DNA from: Thiocystis violacea
GTDB lineage: Bacteria; Pseudomonadota; Gammaproteobacteria; Chromatiales; Chromatiaceae
NCBI RefSeq assembly: GCF_016583565.1
Contig: NZ_NRRF01000034.1
Location: 1-53,472, forward strand
Reading direction: 5' to 3'
Length of the DNA: 53,472 nt
The translations under genes were made by a program, and so were the position numbers. Below the pieces are notes generated by a model. The model ran no database searches and had not been told where the DNA came from. It saw nothing but the letters and a program-made list of their open reading frames with translations. This document shows, one piece after another, positions 28,547 through 36,422 of the stretch (position 1 is the stretch's first letter; each line of letters begins with the position of its first letter).

Positions 28547-28574
28547 TTCGATTCTGTGTTGGTTTTCGATTCTG
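28547..28574. repeat. Direct repeats in the yfdX leader
   Basis: TTCGATTCTG occurs at 28547-28556 and 28565-28574 (period 18; CAGAATCGAA on the yfdX strand), with similar flanks. They lie 25-52 bases before the yfdX start codon, in its leader or promoter. Confidence 0.65.
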
Positions 28575-28582
28575 CGTGTGCG

Positions 28583-28930
28583 GGTCTGTACGAGTCCGTC
28601 TCATGCTGCTGACGCTTGATGGCTCTAGGGCTCCTGCCCCGTTCCCCGGATCGACTCCTTTCGTTGGGTGCAATGATGGGACAAGGCGAATTACCGCTCG
28701 CTGTCCGGCGCATTACGGGAGCGTCACGATTGTGCGCAGCTGCGAGCGATTGCCTCCGGTGTCCAGCCAGTAGCGCCGATGCGCTTGGCTGCGGATCACG
28801 CACACCTGACCACGAAGAAGCGCGATACAGGTCATTGATCGTGATCATCATGATCTTCCGGTTCGCGTTCGGATTTCCCGGACTTCGGTCCGACGACCAC
28901 TCCCTGACTCCAATAAGACGAGGAAGACCT
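28583..28930. other. Shared control region between yfdX and carbonic anhydrase gene
   Basis: This gap carries no convincing gene. Overlapping palindromes lie at 28836-28855 (TGATC-GT-GATCA and GATCAT-C-ATGATC), about 75 bases before the anhydrase ATG, and look like an operator. A CGGAC-TTCG-GTCCG hairpin with a UUCG tetraloop is at 28879-28892. No clear sigma-70 hexamer pair was found. Confidence 0.45.
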
Positions 28931-29668
28931 ATGTACAAATCCGTGATCCTGACACTCTCACTCGCGGCCGCGGGCACCGCTATCGCAGCCGATCACTCCG
29001 CCCACTGGGGCTATACGGGCGAGACTGGACCCGAGCACTGGGGCGACCTGGATTCCCATTTCGAACTCTGCAAGAACGGCAAGAACCAGTCGCCGGTCGA
29101 CCTGGCCCACATCGTCGACTCGCAACTACCACCGATTGGTTTCCATTACAGCAGCGGCGGCGTTGACGAGATCAACAACGGCCACAGCGTTCAGATCGAC
29201 TACGACGCGGGCAGCACCATTTCGCTGGACGGCCACGACTACGAGCTCAAGCAGTTCCACTTCCACACGCCGAGCGAAAACCACATCAACGGCAAGGAGT
29301 ACCCGATGGAGGCCCATCTGGTGCATGCGGACGCCGACGGCAACCTGGCGGTCATCGCGGTCATGTTCGAGGAAGGCCCCGCAAACGCCGCGCTCGCGCA
29401 GCCCTGGAGCGTCATCCCAGGTCATGCGGGTGAACACGCGCATCTCGCAACCAAGGCGTCGGCCGAGGGACTGCTCCCCGCGGACCGCGACTACTACAGG
29501 TTCAACGGCTCGCTGACCACACCGCCGTGCAGCGAGGGCGTCGTCTGGCTCGTCCTGAAGCAGCCGGTCACCGCCTCGGCCGAGCAGATCAGCACCTTCT
29601 CCAAGGTGATGGGACATCCCAACAACCGCCCGATCCAACGTCTCAACGCCCGCCTGGTCATCGACTGA
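28931..29668 (+). CDS. Periplasmic alpha-carbonic anhydrase
   Basis: The 245-residue enzyme hydrates CO2 to bicarbonate and a proton. The signal peptide is cleaved near A20 (TAIAA|DHSAHWGY). The zinc ligands are visible as H110 and H112 in KQFHFHTPSEN and H129 in EAHLVH. SLTTPPCSEGV contains the conserved Thr and one disulfide Cys, and C47 is the partner. Length is normal for bacterial alpha enzymes. The start is ATG 28931 after GAGGAAG; the frame is open upstream but lacks a signal sequence there. It could supply bicarbonate for carbon fixation or buffer the periplasm, which fits its divergent acid-stress neighbour YfdX. Confidence 0.96.
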   Translation: MYKSVILTLSLAAAGTAIAADHSAHWGYTGETGPEHWGDLDSHFELCKNGKNQSPVDLAHIVDSQLPPIGFHYSSGGVDEINNGHSVQIDYDAGSTISLDGHDYELKQFHFHTPSENHINGKEYPMEAHLVHADADGNLAVIAVMFEEGPANAALAQPWSVIPGHAGEHAHLATKASAEGLLPADRDYYRFNGSLTTPPCSEGVVWLVLKQPVTASAEQISTFSKVMGHPNNRPIQRLNARLVID

Positions 29669-29760
29669 GAGGCAGGCGCTCGTCTGCAACCCTGAAGCCG
29701 CGGCGGCATCGGAATCCGCCCCGCTTGGCTCCGGCGGGCGCCGCCACCACTTCGTGGCGG

Positions 29761-30411
29761 ATGCAACACACATCCGTCGAACCGCTCCGTGAGGCCGTCA
29801 CCGGCGTGATCCTGGCTGGCGGCGCCGGTCGTCGCATGGGTGGGCTGGACAAGGGGCTGGTGGAGGTTGCGGGCCGCCCCCTCGTCGAGTGGGTCATCGA
29901 TGCCCTGTCACCTCAGGTCGGCACCCTCCTGATCAGTGCCAACCGCAATCTCCCGGCCTATGCCGCCTATGGATTCGCCGTCGTTCAGGACACCGGACCG
30001 GGTTTGAATGGCCCCTTGGCCGGCATGCTCAGCGCGATGCGAGCCGCTACCACGCCCTGGATCCTCACCTTGCCCTGCGACACGCCGCACCCACCCGTGG
30101 ATCTGCGCAGCCGCCTTGCGCGAGCCCTGATCGACGCCGAGGCCGACCTGAGCGTCGCCCTCGACGGCCAGCGACGCCACTCGGTGCACGCGCTACTCCC
30201 CGTGGCGCTCGCCGATCACCTCGCCGCCTATCTCCACAGCGGAGGGCGCAAGGTCGAGAGCTGGCAGGCTCAGCATCGCGTCGCCTGCGCGGATTTCAGT
30301 GACAGATCCGACGGCTTCGCGAACCTCAACTCGATCCACGACGTCGCGGCGTTCGAGCGTCATATCACCCGAACGCCCAAGTCTGACGCTGGAACCGGCG
30401 AGCCGAAATGA
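29761..30411 (+). CDS. mobA: Molybdenum cofactor guanylyltransferase MobA
   Basis: MobA adds GMP from GTP to molybdopterin-Mo, making the MGD cofactor of DMSO-reductase-family enzymes. The 216-residue protein has the nucleotidyl-transfer start GVILAGGAGRRMGGLDKGLV, PLVEWVIDAL and LPCDTPHPPVDL with the metal-binding Asp. The start is ATG 29761, immediately after a 7-bp hairpin (CCGCCAC-CACTTC-GTGGCGG, 29741-29760) that abuts the codon and overlaps the place of the ribosome site. The frame is open further upstream but overlaps the anhydrase gene. Confidence 0.93.
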   Translation: MQHTSVEPLREAVTGVILAGGAGRRMGGLDKGLVEVAGRPLVEWVIDALSPQVGTLLISANRNLPAYAAYGFAVVQDTGPGLNGPLAGMLSAMRAATTPWILTLPCDTPHPPVDLRSRLARALIDAEADLSVALDGQRRHSVHALLPVALADHLAAYLHSGGRKVESWQAQHRVACADFSDRSDGFANLNSIHDVAAFERHITRTPKSDAGTGEPK

Positions 30412-30440
30412 GCGCCGAGAATCCGGCCCCATAGCCCCTC

Positions 30441-30469
30441 TTGACAGCATTTTCAGCGCACCTTAATTT
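30441..30469 (+). promoter_or_regulatory. Promoter of the small heat-shock gene
   Basis: A perfect TTGACA (30441-30446), 17 bases, then TAATTT (30464-30469) form a good sigma-70 promoter. The start near 30476 falls exactly at the first leader hairpin. The overlapping CTTGACA could also serve as a sigma-32 -35, but a CCCCAT-type -10 is not clear. Confidence 0.7.
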
Positions 30470-30476
30470 ACATAAT

Positions 30477-30558
30477 GCAAGCGCTCATCCGAGGCTTGCT
30501 GCTCAAGCGGTTCCCGTTGGAACGCCCTTTCCCATATTGCTCATGAGAGGATATGCCC
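30477..30558 (+). promoter_or_regulatory. ROSE-like RNA thermometer in the hsp20 leader
   Basis: The leader folds into three hairpins: GCAAGC/GCTTGC (30477-30499), GCGGTTCC/GGAACGC with one bulge (30507-30525), and a 3' hairpin (30533-30555) where TTGCTC, loop ATGA and GAGGAT pair with the G of TTGCT bulged. The last hairpin buries the AGAGGA ribosome site and carries the U-U-G-C-U motif typical of ROSE elements that control ibpA-type genes. Warming would melt it and allow translation. Confidence 0.75.
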
Positions 30559-31029
30559 ATGACCAACATCGATTTTTCACCACTTCTCCGCTCCATGATC
30601 GGTTTCGATCGCATGACGGCGGCGCTCGAGAACGCCTCGCGCGCTGAGTCGGGCGGATACCCGCCTTACAACATCGAGGCGAACGGCGAGAACGACTATC
30701 GCATCACCATGGCCGTCGCCGGGTTCGCCGAGAAGGATCTGAGTCTCGAGGTCAAGGAGAACATTCTGACCATCTCCGGCGGGCGCCCCGAGTCCGACGA
30801 TCATCCGCGCAAGTATCTCTACCGCGGCATTGCAAACCGGAGCTTCGAACGCAAGTTCCAACTTGCCGACTATGTGCGCGTGGTGGAGGCGCAGCTTGAG
30901 CATGGCCTGCTCCACGTCGATCTCCGGCGGGAGATTCCGGATGCCATGAAACCCCGCAAGATCCAGATCCGCGGCGGAGCCAAGGCCAGTGGCTTCATCG
31001 ACGCCAGCGCGAGTGACGCCGCTGCCTGA
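30559..31029 (+). CDS. ibpA: Small heat-shock protein, IbpA type (Hsp20)
   Basis: The 156-residue product begins MTNIDFSPLLRSMIGFDRM, matching IbpA (MRNFDLSPLYRSAIGFDRL in E. coli). It contains the alpha-crystallin domain from YNIEANGENDYRITMAVAGF to the GLLHVDLRREIP block and a short variable C-terminal tail with an I-Q-I-type motif (KIQI). It holds unfolding proteins for refolding. An ATG six bases earlier (30553) is only two bases from the ribosome site and lies inside the hairpin, so the second ATG is preferred. It has its own promoter, thermometer and terminator. Confidence 0.94.
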   Translation: MTNIDFSPLLRSMIGFDRMTAALENASRAESGGYPPYNIEANGENDYRITMAVAGFAEKDLSLEVKENILTISGGRPESDDHPRKYLYRGIANRSFERKFQLADYVRVVEAQLEHGLLHVDLRREIPDAMKPRKIQIRGGAKASGFIDASASDAAA

Positions 31030-31062
31030 CATCGCCCCCTGAACACGGTTAGTTTAAATGAT

Positions 31063-31088
31063 CGCCGGGCGAAAGCTCGGCGTTTCCG
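31063..31088 (+). terminator. hsp20 terminator
   Basis: CGCCGGGC, GAAA tetraloop, GCTCGGCG: an 8-bp stem with one G-U pair, followed by TTTCCGTT. It lies 34 bases after the hsp20 stop. Confidence 0.65.
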
Positions 31089-31256
31089 TTGTCACAAGGA
31101 TGGCCCACGCAAGATACTGAGACGCCGGACTTTCGTCGGAGTCGACATCCTCCGGTCCGATCATCGGGCGTTCAACAGGTTGCGCTCATTGATTTCCACT
31201 GCGGAATTCGTCAGCCTCAGGCTTTCGAGTCCATGCCACCTCGGAGGCTGAGCACA

Positions 31257-32498
31257 ATGCGCGCGCTGACAGCAATGACCGTTTGGGTCCTGATCTTCAC
31301 AGCCATCGCCGGCCAGGCGCTCGGCGCTGAGGACAGCGCGGGATGGCGCCAAATCGCACCGCAGGCGGACGCCGATCATCCCCAGCGTTCGCCGAGCTGC
31401 TCCGGCGGCCCCGTCCTCGCCTGGACAGACTCGGGGGCGATATGGGCCGAGGCCGACACTCGCTTTTCCTTCTTCCTACGCGACGGAGATCCCAACCGTC
31501 TACTCATCATCTGGGATGGGGGTGGCGCCTGCTGGGATTTCAACAGCTGCATCGGCGCAGGCATGCGCCTGACCCCGATCTACGATATGCGTGTCGACGA
31601 AACGCCCGAGTCGCTGGCCGCCTTCGGCGGGATCGCCGACCGCGACGACCCGCGCAACCCGGTGCGCGACTACACCCAGGTCTTCATTCCTTACTGCACC
31701 GGCGACCTGCATTACGGCTCGCGCGATACGACCTATGACCTCCCCTTCGGCGGCCAATGGACGATCCGCCATCGCGGACAGCTCAATGTCATGGCCGTCC
31801 TGGACGCCTTGCGCTCCCGCTATGACGCGCTTGGGACAGAGCCCGCAGAGATCGTTCTGGTGGGTGTCAGCGCCGGCGGCTACGGCGTGCTCCACAACTA
31901 CCCGGCCGTAACGCGCACCTTCCCGACCACGGAGAAGATCAGCGTCCTGGTCGACTCTGCGAATGGCGTCATGACCGAGCAGCTCTATGCCACGGCACTG
32001 GAACCTGACGGCGCGTGGGGAGTCTGGTCGAATCTGGATGAGTCACTCCAGAACGCCTATGCGTCCGGGCCAGAGACGCTGCTGACCCAAACATTCCAGG
32101 ATCTTGCCTGGGAGCATCCTCAAACACGCTTCGGCCAATATACACGCGTCACGGACGGCACACAGATCCTCTTCTACAACCTTGCCAGACATATGGATGA
32201 CCCCTGGACCTGGTTCGATCTGTCAGAGGTCATCCTCGCCGGACTGGACTGGACTCAGAAGGCCCAGAACACGATGTGGGACATCGCGGCCACGACCGGG
32301 AACTATCGGCTATACCTAGGTGCAGGCACGGAGCACACCATCCTGGGCGAGGCGAGCTTCTACGAGGAGCGATCTGGAGGCGGCGTGCTGTTCTCGGATT
32401 GGTTTTCCGACATGCTCACGCAGCCGCTGGACGCTTGGAGCCGGTGGCAGAATCTAAGCTGCGCACCGGCTTGCCTCGTGTCCGGCTGGCCCTTCTAG
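31257..32498 (+). CDS. Secreted esterase of the pectin acetylesterase / Notum-like superfamily
   Basis: The 413-residue product has a signal peptide (MRALTAMTVWVLIFTAIAGQALGAE). Recognisable blocks are LLIIWDGGGACWDFNSCIG (oxyanion region), FIPYCTGDLHYGS, the nucleophile elbow VGVSAGGYGV, a likely acid in VLVDSANG and a likely catalytic His in LGAGTEHTIL. These match vertebrate-Notum/plant PAE-like bacterial esterases, which remove acyl groups from polysaccharide or other substrates outside the cytoplasm. Several cysteines suggest disulfides. The start at 31257 follows GGAGG at nine bases. The frame is open upstream but without signal character. The real substrate is unknown. Confidence 0.82.
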   Translation: MRALTAMTVWVLIFTAIAGQALGAEDSAGWRQIAPQADADHPQRSPSCSGGPVLAWTDSGAIWAEADTRFSFFLRDGDPNRLLIIWDGGGACWDFNSCIGAGMRLTPIYDMRVDETPESLAAFGGIADRDDPRNPVRDYTQVFIPYCTGDLHYGSRDTTYDLPFGGQWTIRHRGQLNVMAVLDALRSRYDALGTEPAEIVLVGVSAGGYGVLHNYPAVTRTFPTTEKISVLVDSANGVMTEQLYATALEPDGAWGVWSNLDESLQNAYASGPETLLTQTFQDLAWEHPQTRFGQYTRVTDGTQILFYNLARHMDDPWTWFDLSEVILAGLDWTQKAQNTMWDIAATTGNYRLYLGAGTEHTILGEASFYEERSGGGVLFSDWFSDMLTQPLDAWSRWQNLSCAPACLVSGWPF

Positions 32499-32770
32499 CG
32501 GCACAGGTTCAAGGGTCTGTGTATCTTTTTTCACGCATAGTGTGCTTTTACCACATCCAGTGCTATGCTTTGCCTCAAGGGATTTCACCTCGTTCGGAAT
32601 GCACGGCCCGAGACTGCTGGGCGGATCTCGGAGAGGCGACACCCTGGGGTGGCGGAGGCACGCTTCCGTCAAAGACTGGCGCAAACCGAAACCAGCGCAA
32701 TGACCAGAATGTACACAATCGGTTCAAGCGCGCAAGGGATGACCACCAGCTCGCTCACCGGGAGCACACA

Positions 32771-33226
32771 ATGAAAACGTCTCGAATTCTCTTCGGCTTA
32801 CTGTTGATGCTCACCACAACGGCAGGCGTGCAGGCGGCATTCACAGGTAATTTCCTGCAAACGCCAACCCTGGCCAACTTCTTGGAGAGCGTGATCGACA
32901 TCGAGGATTGGAACATCCGCAGGAACGACTTCAACGGTGGTTATCCCGTCCTGCGGATCTGGTTCGAGAACGATCATGGAAAGGTCAAAAGTAGTCTCTA
33001 CCTCGATGTAGCCGGTCACGACGCGCTGCCCAGCCTTGCCTTTCGCGAAAACCAATGGCCGAAGGCATTACCGGACATTCAGTGGACCATCATTGGCGTC
33101 CTGCCACGGGAAAGACAGGCGCCCGCCGTTCCGATTCCGGGCGCGGTTTGGTTGTTCGGCTCAGGACTGGTCGGCTTGGTGATGTTGGGCCGCAAGCGGT
33201 TGCGCGGGGAAACCAAGGGGGATTGA
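32771..33226 (+). CDS. VPLPA-CTERM (exosortase-sorted) secreted protein
   Basis: The 151-residue protein has an N-terminal signal peptide (MKTSRILFGLLLMLTTTAGVQA) and a C-terminal sorting signal: VPIPGAVWLFGSGLVGLVML followed by a basic end (GRKRLRGETKGD). That is the VPLPA-CTERM variant of PEP-CTERM, recognised by an exosortase, which cuts it for export, usually in exopolysaccharide-producing Gram-negative cells. The ~90-residue middle has no family I know. No exosortase is in the window. GGGAG precedes the ATG. Confidence 0.85.
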   Translation: MKTSRILFGLLLMLTTTAGVQAAFTGNFLQTPTLANFLESVIDIEDWNIRRNDFNGGYPVLRIWFENDHGKVKSSLYLDVAGHDALPSLAFRENQWPKALPDIQWTIIGVLPRERQAPAVPIPGAVWLFGSGLVGLVMLGRKRLRGETKGD

Positions 33227-33500
33227 GTCAGGCTGATCTCCCACCGCCCGAGCTGGGTTCTCGCTGGCGACCTAGCTCGGACGCGCCGACACCGATTGCG
33301 CACCCCCATCCGCCCGCATTGACCCCAAGCCCCCACTGACCCTGTCGCACGCGGGCAGGCGCGATCCATGACCTCGGATCCATGATCTTCGAAGCCGCGC
33401 CCTTCAGCCGGCGCATGAGGCCGTCCGCTGCCTCCGGTCAGCGTTGCGCGATCTCGGCTCGAGGATTAATTTCTATGGCCTTTCCTCAGCCACGCGTCTC

Positions 33501-33536
33501 AGAATCATGCATTTCAAGAGAATCATGCACCTCAAG
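33501..33536 (+). repeat. 18-bp tandem duplication containing the start codon of the protease gene
   Basis: Two adjacent 18-base units (33501-33518 and 33519-33536) share AGAATCATGCA and TCAAG and differ at only two positions. Each holds an in-frame ATG. The second copy is better placed behind an AAGAGA site that the first copy supplies. Confidence 0.85.
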
Positions 33537-34886
33537 GACAGCTTCCGAGGCATCGGTCTTCTGTGCATCCTGGTCACACCCTTGACCCTGTCTTACGCCG
33601 GTCTGCCACCCGTCGTCGATGGTCAACCGCTCCCCACGCTGGCGCCGATGCTGGAGCGGGTCGTGCCAGCCGTGGTGAACGTCTCGACCGTCACGCGAAT
33701 CGAAGCCGCCGAGCATCCGCTCCTCAGAGATCCGTTCTTCCGCCACTTTTTCGATGTGCCGCAAGGACAGCCGCGCCGCGAGAACAGCAGCCTGGGCTCT
33801 GGCATCATCGTGGACGCCAAACGCGGGCTCGTGCTCTCCAATCATCACGTCATCGCCAAGGCGGATGAGATCCGGGTGACGCTGCACGATGGACGGACGC
33901 TGGAGGCAAGCCTGATCGGCACGGACCCAGAGACCGATGTCGCTGTGCTGAAGATCCCGCCAGAGAACCTCATCGCCCTCCCCTTCGCCGATTCCGATGG
34001 TCTTCGGGTCGGCGATTTCGTGGTGGCCATTGGCAACCCCTTCGGCCTGAAGCAGACGGTCACCTCGGGTATCGTCAGTGGCCTGGGGCGCACCGGTCTT
34101 GGCATTGAGGGATACGAGAACTTCATCCAGACCGATGCCTCCATCAATCCAGGTAACTCGGGCGGCCCCCTGGTCAACCTGCGTGGTGAGCTGGTAGGCA
34201 TGAACACGGCAATCCTCGCCCCTGGCGGGGGCAATATCGGCATCGGTTTCGCGATCCCCGCCAACATGGCGCGCGCCATCATGGAGCAAATCGCCGAGTT
34301 CGGTGCCGTCAGGCGTGGCCTCTTCGGGGTGAGCGTTCAGGATCTCACCGACGAGCTGTCCAGCGCCCTGGATATTCAGGACCGCAACGGGGCGCTCGTG
34401 ACCACGGTCGAGCGAGGATCAGCAGCGGACGAAGCCGATCTGCGTGAGGGTGACGTCATCGTCGCGATCAACGGCAAACCCGTGGGCAGCGCGACGGATC
34501 TACGCAATGCGTTCGGACTCTTGAGAGTCGGTGAAACAGTCGAGCTGGACGTCGTGCGCAATGGCCGCCAACGTCGGCTGAGTGGACGCATCGCCGATCC
34601 CTACCGTGACTTCGTGACCGGCGACACGGTCGCCGCGAGTCTCGAGGGCGCCTTGCTCGGGGAGCTGAATCCGCGAGACACCGTTCCCGCAGTCCCCGTA
34701 GGCACCGTCGAGCCGGATAGTCCAGCCTGGCATGCGGGACTGCGCGAGGGCGACCGCATCATCCAAGTCAATGGACAGCGGATCGGCGGCCTGAGAGACA
34801 TCGCCGTCGTGCTCCGAACCTCCAAGGGGCTTTTCAGCGTGAGAATCCAGCGCGGCGACGATCTCGTTCTGCTCGCGCGCCACTGA
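33525..34886 (+). CDS. degQ: Periplasmic Do-like serine protease (DegQ/DegP)
   Basis: The 453-residue protein has a signal peptide (to about SYA), a trypsin-like domain and two PDZ domains (~260-340 and ~365-450). The triad is visible: H108 in SNHHVI, D138 in PETDVAVLKI and S212 in INPGNSGGPLV. It degrades or refolds misfolded envelope proteins. The Q-rich LA loop of DegP is not evident, so DegQ is the better label. The start is taken at ATG 33525; 33507 is a duplicate alternative. It is first of five co-oriented genes leading to a PhoPQ-like pair. Confidence 0.94.
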   Translation: MHLKDSFRGIGLLCILVTPLTLSYAGLPPVVDGQPLPTLAPMLERVVPAVVNVSTVTRIEAAEHPLLRDPFFRHFFDVPQGQPRRENSSLGSGIIVDAKRGLVLSNHHVIAKADEIRVTLHDGRTLEASLIGTDPETDVAVLKIPPENLIALPFADSDGLRVGDFVVAIGNPFGLKQTVTSGIVSGLGRTGLGIEGYENFIQTDASINPGNSGGPLVNLRGELVGMNTAILAPGGGNIGIGFAIPANMARAIMEQIAEFGAVRRGLFGVSVQDLTDELSSALDIQDRNGALVTTVERGSAADEADLREGDVIVAINGKPVGSATDLRNAFGLLRVGETVELDVVRNGRQRRLSGRIADPYRDFVTGDTVAASLEGALLGELNPRDTVPAVPVGTVEPDSPAWHAGLREGDRIIQVNGQRIGGLRDIAVVLRTSKGLFSVRIQRGDDLVLLARH

Positions 34887-34974
34887 TTCAGCAGGGATTC
34901 AGGATGACCTGGCTAGGATGACCTTCAAGACGGGAGACACGGCTTCCGTCTCTACGACGAGAGGAGATCATCCG

Positions 34975-35310
34975 ATGAAAACGCAACGCCTAGTCACACT
35001 GCTGTCCGTCGCCACCATGGCAAGCGCCCTGCTCCTGCCTACATTGGCCTCGGCCCACGGGCGCCAAGACCATGGGGATCAGGGCAAGGAGGCGCGCTGG
35101 GCGTCCCCGCCACCCAAGCATGCCCCATGGCGCGAAGACCGACATGAGAAACGCCATCACCACAAGCACAGCAAGTGGGATCACCGGCGAGACAGACGTG
35201 ATGCGCGTGTGCGGGTCTACGTGGCCGATCCAAGGCACCCGCCGCATCCCCGTCGCCCCGCGCCATCCAAGCTGCACCTCGGGAACGGTCTGACCATCAT
35301 CTATCGCTAA
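34975..35310 (+). CDS. Small histidine- and arginine-rich exported protein
   Basis: The 111-residue product has a clear signal peptide (MKTQRLVTLLSVATMASALL to LASA), then a mature part of ~85 residues very rich in His, Arg, Lys and Pro (HEKRHHHKHSKWDHRRDRRD), closing LHLGNGLTIIYR. It follows degQ by 88 bases behind a GAGGAG site. His-rich periplasmic proteins can bind metals or polyanions, and the layout is loosely like RcnB-type proteins, but I do not recognise a family. Confidence 0.75.
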   Translation: MKTQRLVTLLSVATMASALLLPTLASAHGRQDHGDQGKEARWASPPPKHAPWREDRHEKRHHHKHSKWDHRRDRRDARVRVYVADPRHPPHPRRPAPSKLHLGNGLTIIYR

Positions 35311-35322
35311 GCGTCGCCAGCG

Positions 35323-35360
35323 CGACCCGGCCGGTTCCGGATTTCGGAACCGGCGGGTCG
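35323..35360 (+). terminator. Long hairpin after the His-rich gene
   Basis: A 16-bp stem with one bulged G (GCCGGTTCCG/CGGAACCGGC core, closing CGACCC/GGGTCG) lies right after the stop. There is no T run. It may terminate, or protect the upstream mRNA 3' end. Confidence 0.55.
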
Positions 35361-35456
35361 ACACCGCGGATGCGCCATCCTCCGACGATCGGCGCCGAAC
35401 GCCCGAGTTGTGCTAGATTCCTGACGACGCGCCGAGCCAAGGGAGCCACGTTCATC

Positions 35457-35687
35457 ATGAGACTGTCCAGGGTACCGCCAATCCTTCTGATGTTGCTCGC
35501 CACCCTCTCCGCGGCCTGGGTCACGCCCAGCCAAGGCGCTGCCACGACGGCGGCCGCGGCGGGCGAGATCGCTCAGCGGCAGACCGGCGGTCGCGTCCTT
35601 GCCGTCAAGCCGACCGATGGCGGCTTTCAAGTCAAGGTGCTGACACCGGATGGCAAAGTCCGCTACGTCTTCGTGCCGAGCAGCTGA
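35457..35687 (+). CDS. Small exported PepSY-type protein
   Basis: The 76-residue product has a signal peptide (MRLSRVPPILLMLLATLSAA ending SQGA) and a mature part with GGRVLAVKPTDGGFQVKVLTPDGKVRYVFV, the second half of a PepSY-like fold. Such proteins often stand directly before OmpR/PhoP-type two-component genes, as here (36 bases before the regulator). They are thought to modulate signalling or proteolysis outside the membrane. The start at 35457 follows GGGAG. Confidence 0.8.
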   Translation: MRLSRVPPILLMLLATLSAAWVTPSQGAATTAAAAGEIAQRQTGGRVLAVKPTDGGFQVKVLTPDGKVRYVFVPSS

Positions 35688-35723
35688 CGCCTGCCCGCGC
35701 CCCCGATCGACCGACCACCTGCC

Positions 35724-36422
35724 ATGCATATCCTTATCATCGAAGACGAGCCGGAGCTGCGCCGTCAGATCACCGAACGACTGAAACGCGAATCCTGGGT
35801 CGCCGAAGGGAGCGGTGACGGGCAGGAAGGTCTCTATCTGGCATCGGAGTACAGCTTCGATGCGGCCATCGTCGACCTCGGGCTTCCCGGACTCTCCGGC
35901 CTGGAGATCATCCGCCAGCTTCGCGCCAAGGAGAGCCTGCTCCCCATCCTCATCCTGACCGCGCGCGATCGCTGGCAGGACAAGGTCGAGGGGCTTGAGG
36001 CGGGCGCGGATGACTACCTGGTCAAACCCTTCCATAGCGAGGAACTCCTTGCGCGGCTGCGCGCGCTGGTTCGGCGCGCGGCTGGCACGGCTTCCCGCGA
36101 GCTGCGGATTGGGCCGCTCAGGCTGGACCTCAACGCCGAGCAGGTCTGGATCGAGGAGCGCCCGGTCGAGCTCACGGCCTATGAATATCGCCTGCTCGAA
36201 CTGCTCGCTACCAGCCGCGGGAAGATCCTGTCGAAGCAGGCGCTCGCCGATCGGCTCTATCCGCACGACGAGGACCGGGAGAGCAACGTCATCGAAGTCC
36301 TTGTCGGACGGCTCAGACGCAAGCTGGACCCCGAGGGTCAACTCAGTCCGATCGAAACGCTCAGGAGCCGAGGGTATCGCCTCGCACTGGCGGAAGACGC
36401 GCACGAGGACGGCGGCGGGTGA
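35724..36422 (+). CDS. phoP: PhoP-like response regulator
   Basis: The 232-residue OmpR-family regulator has the acidic pair in IIEDEPELRR, the phospho-Asp in AAIVDLGLPGLSG, the Lys in DDYLVKPFHSEE, and a winged helix (~130-225) with ELTAYEYRLLELLATSRGK and SNVIEVLVGRLRRKLD. LTAYEYRLLE and the paired kinase point to the PhoP subgroup, which commonly responds to divalent cations or envelope stress. It overlaps the kinase start by four bases. Confidence 0.9.
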   Translation: MHILIIEDEPELRRQITERLKRESWVAEGSGDGQEGLYLASEYSFDAAIVDLGLPGLSGLEIIRQLRAKESLLPILILTARDRWQDKVEGLEAGADDYLVKPFHSEELLARLRALVRRAAGTASRELRIGPLRLDLNAEQVWIEERPVELTAYEYRLLELLATSRGKILSKQALADRLYPHDEDRESNVIEVLVGRLRRKLDPEGQLSPIETLRSRGYRLALAEDAHEDGGG

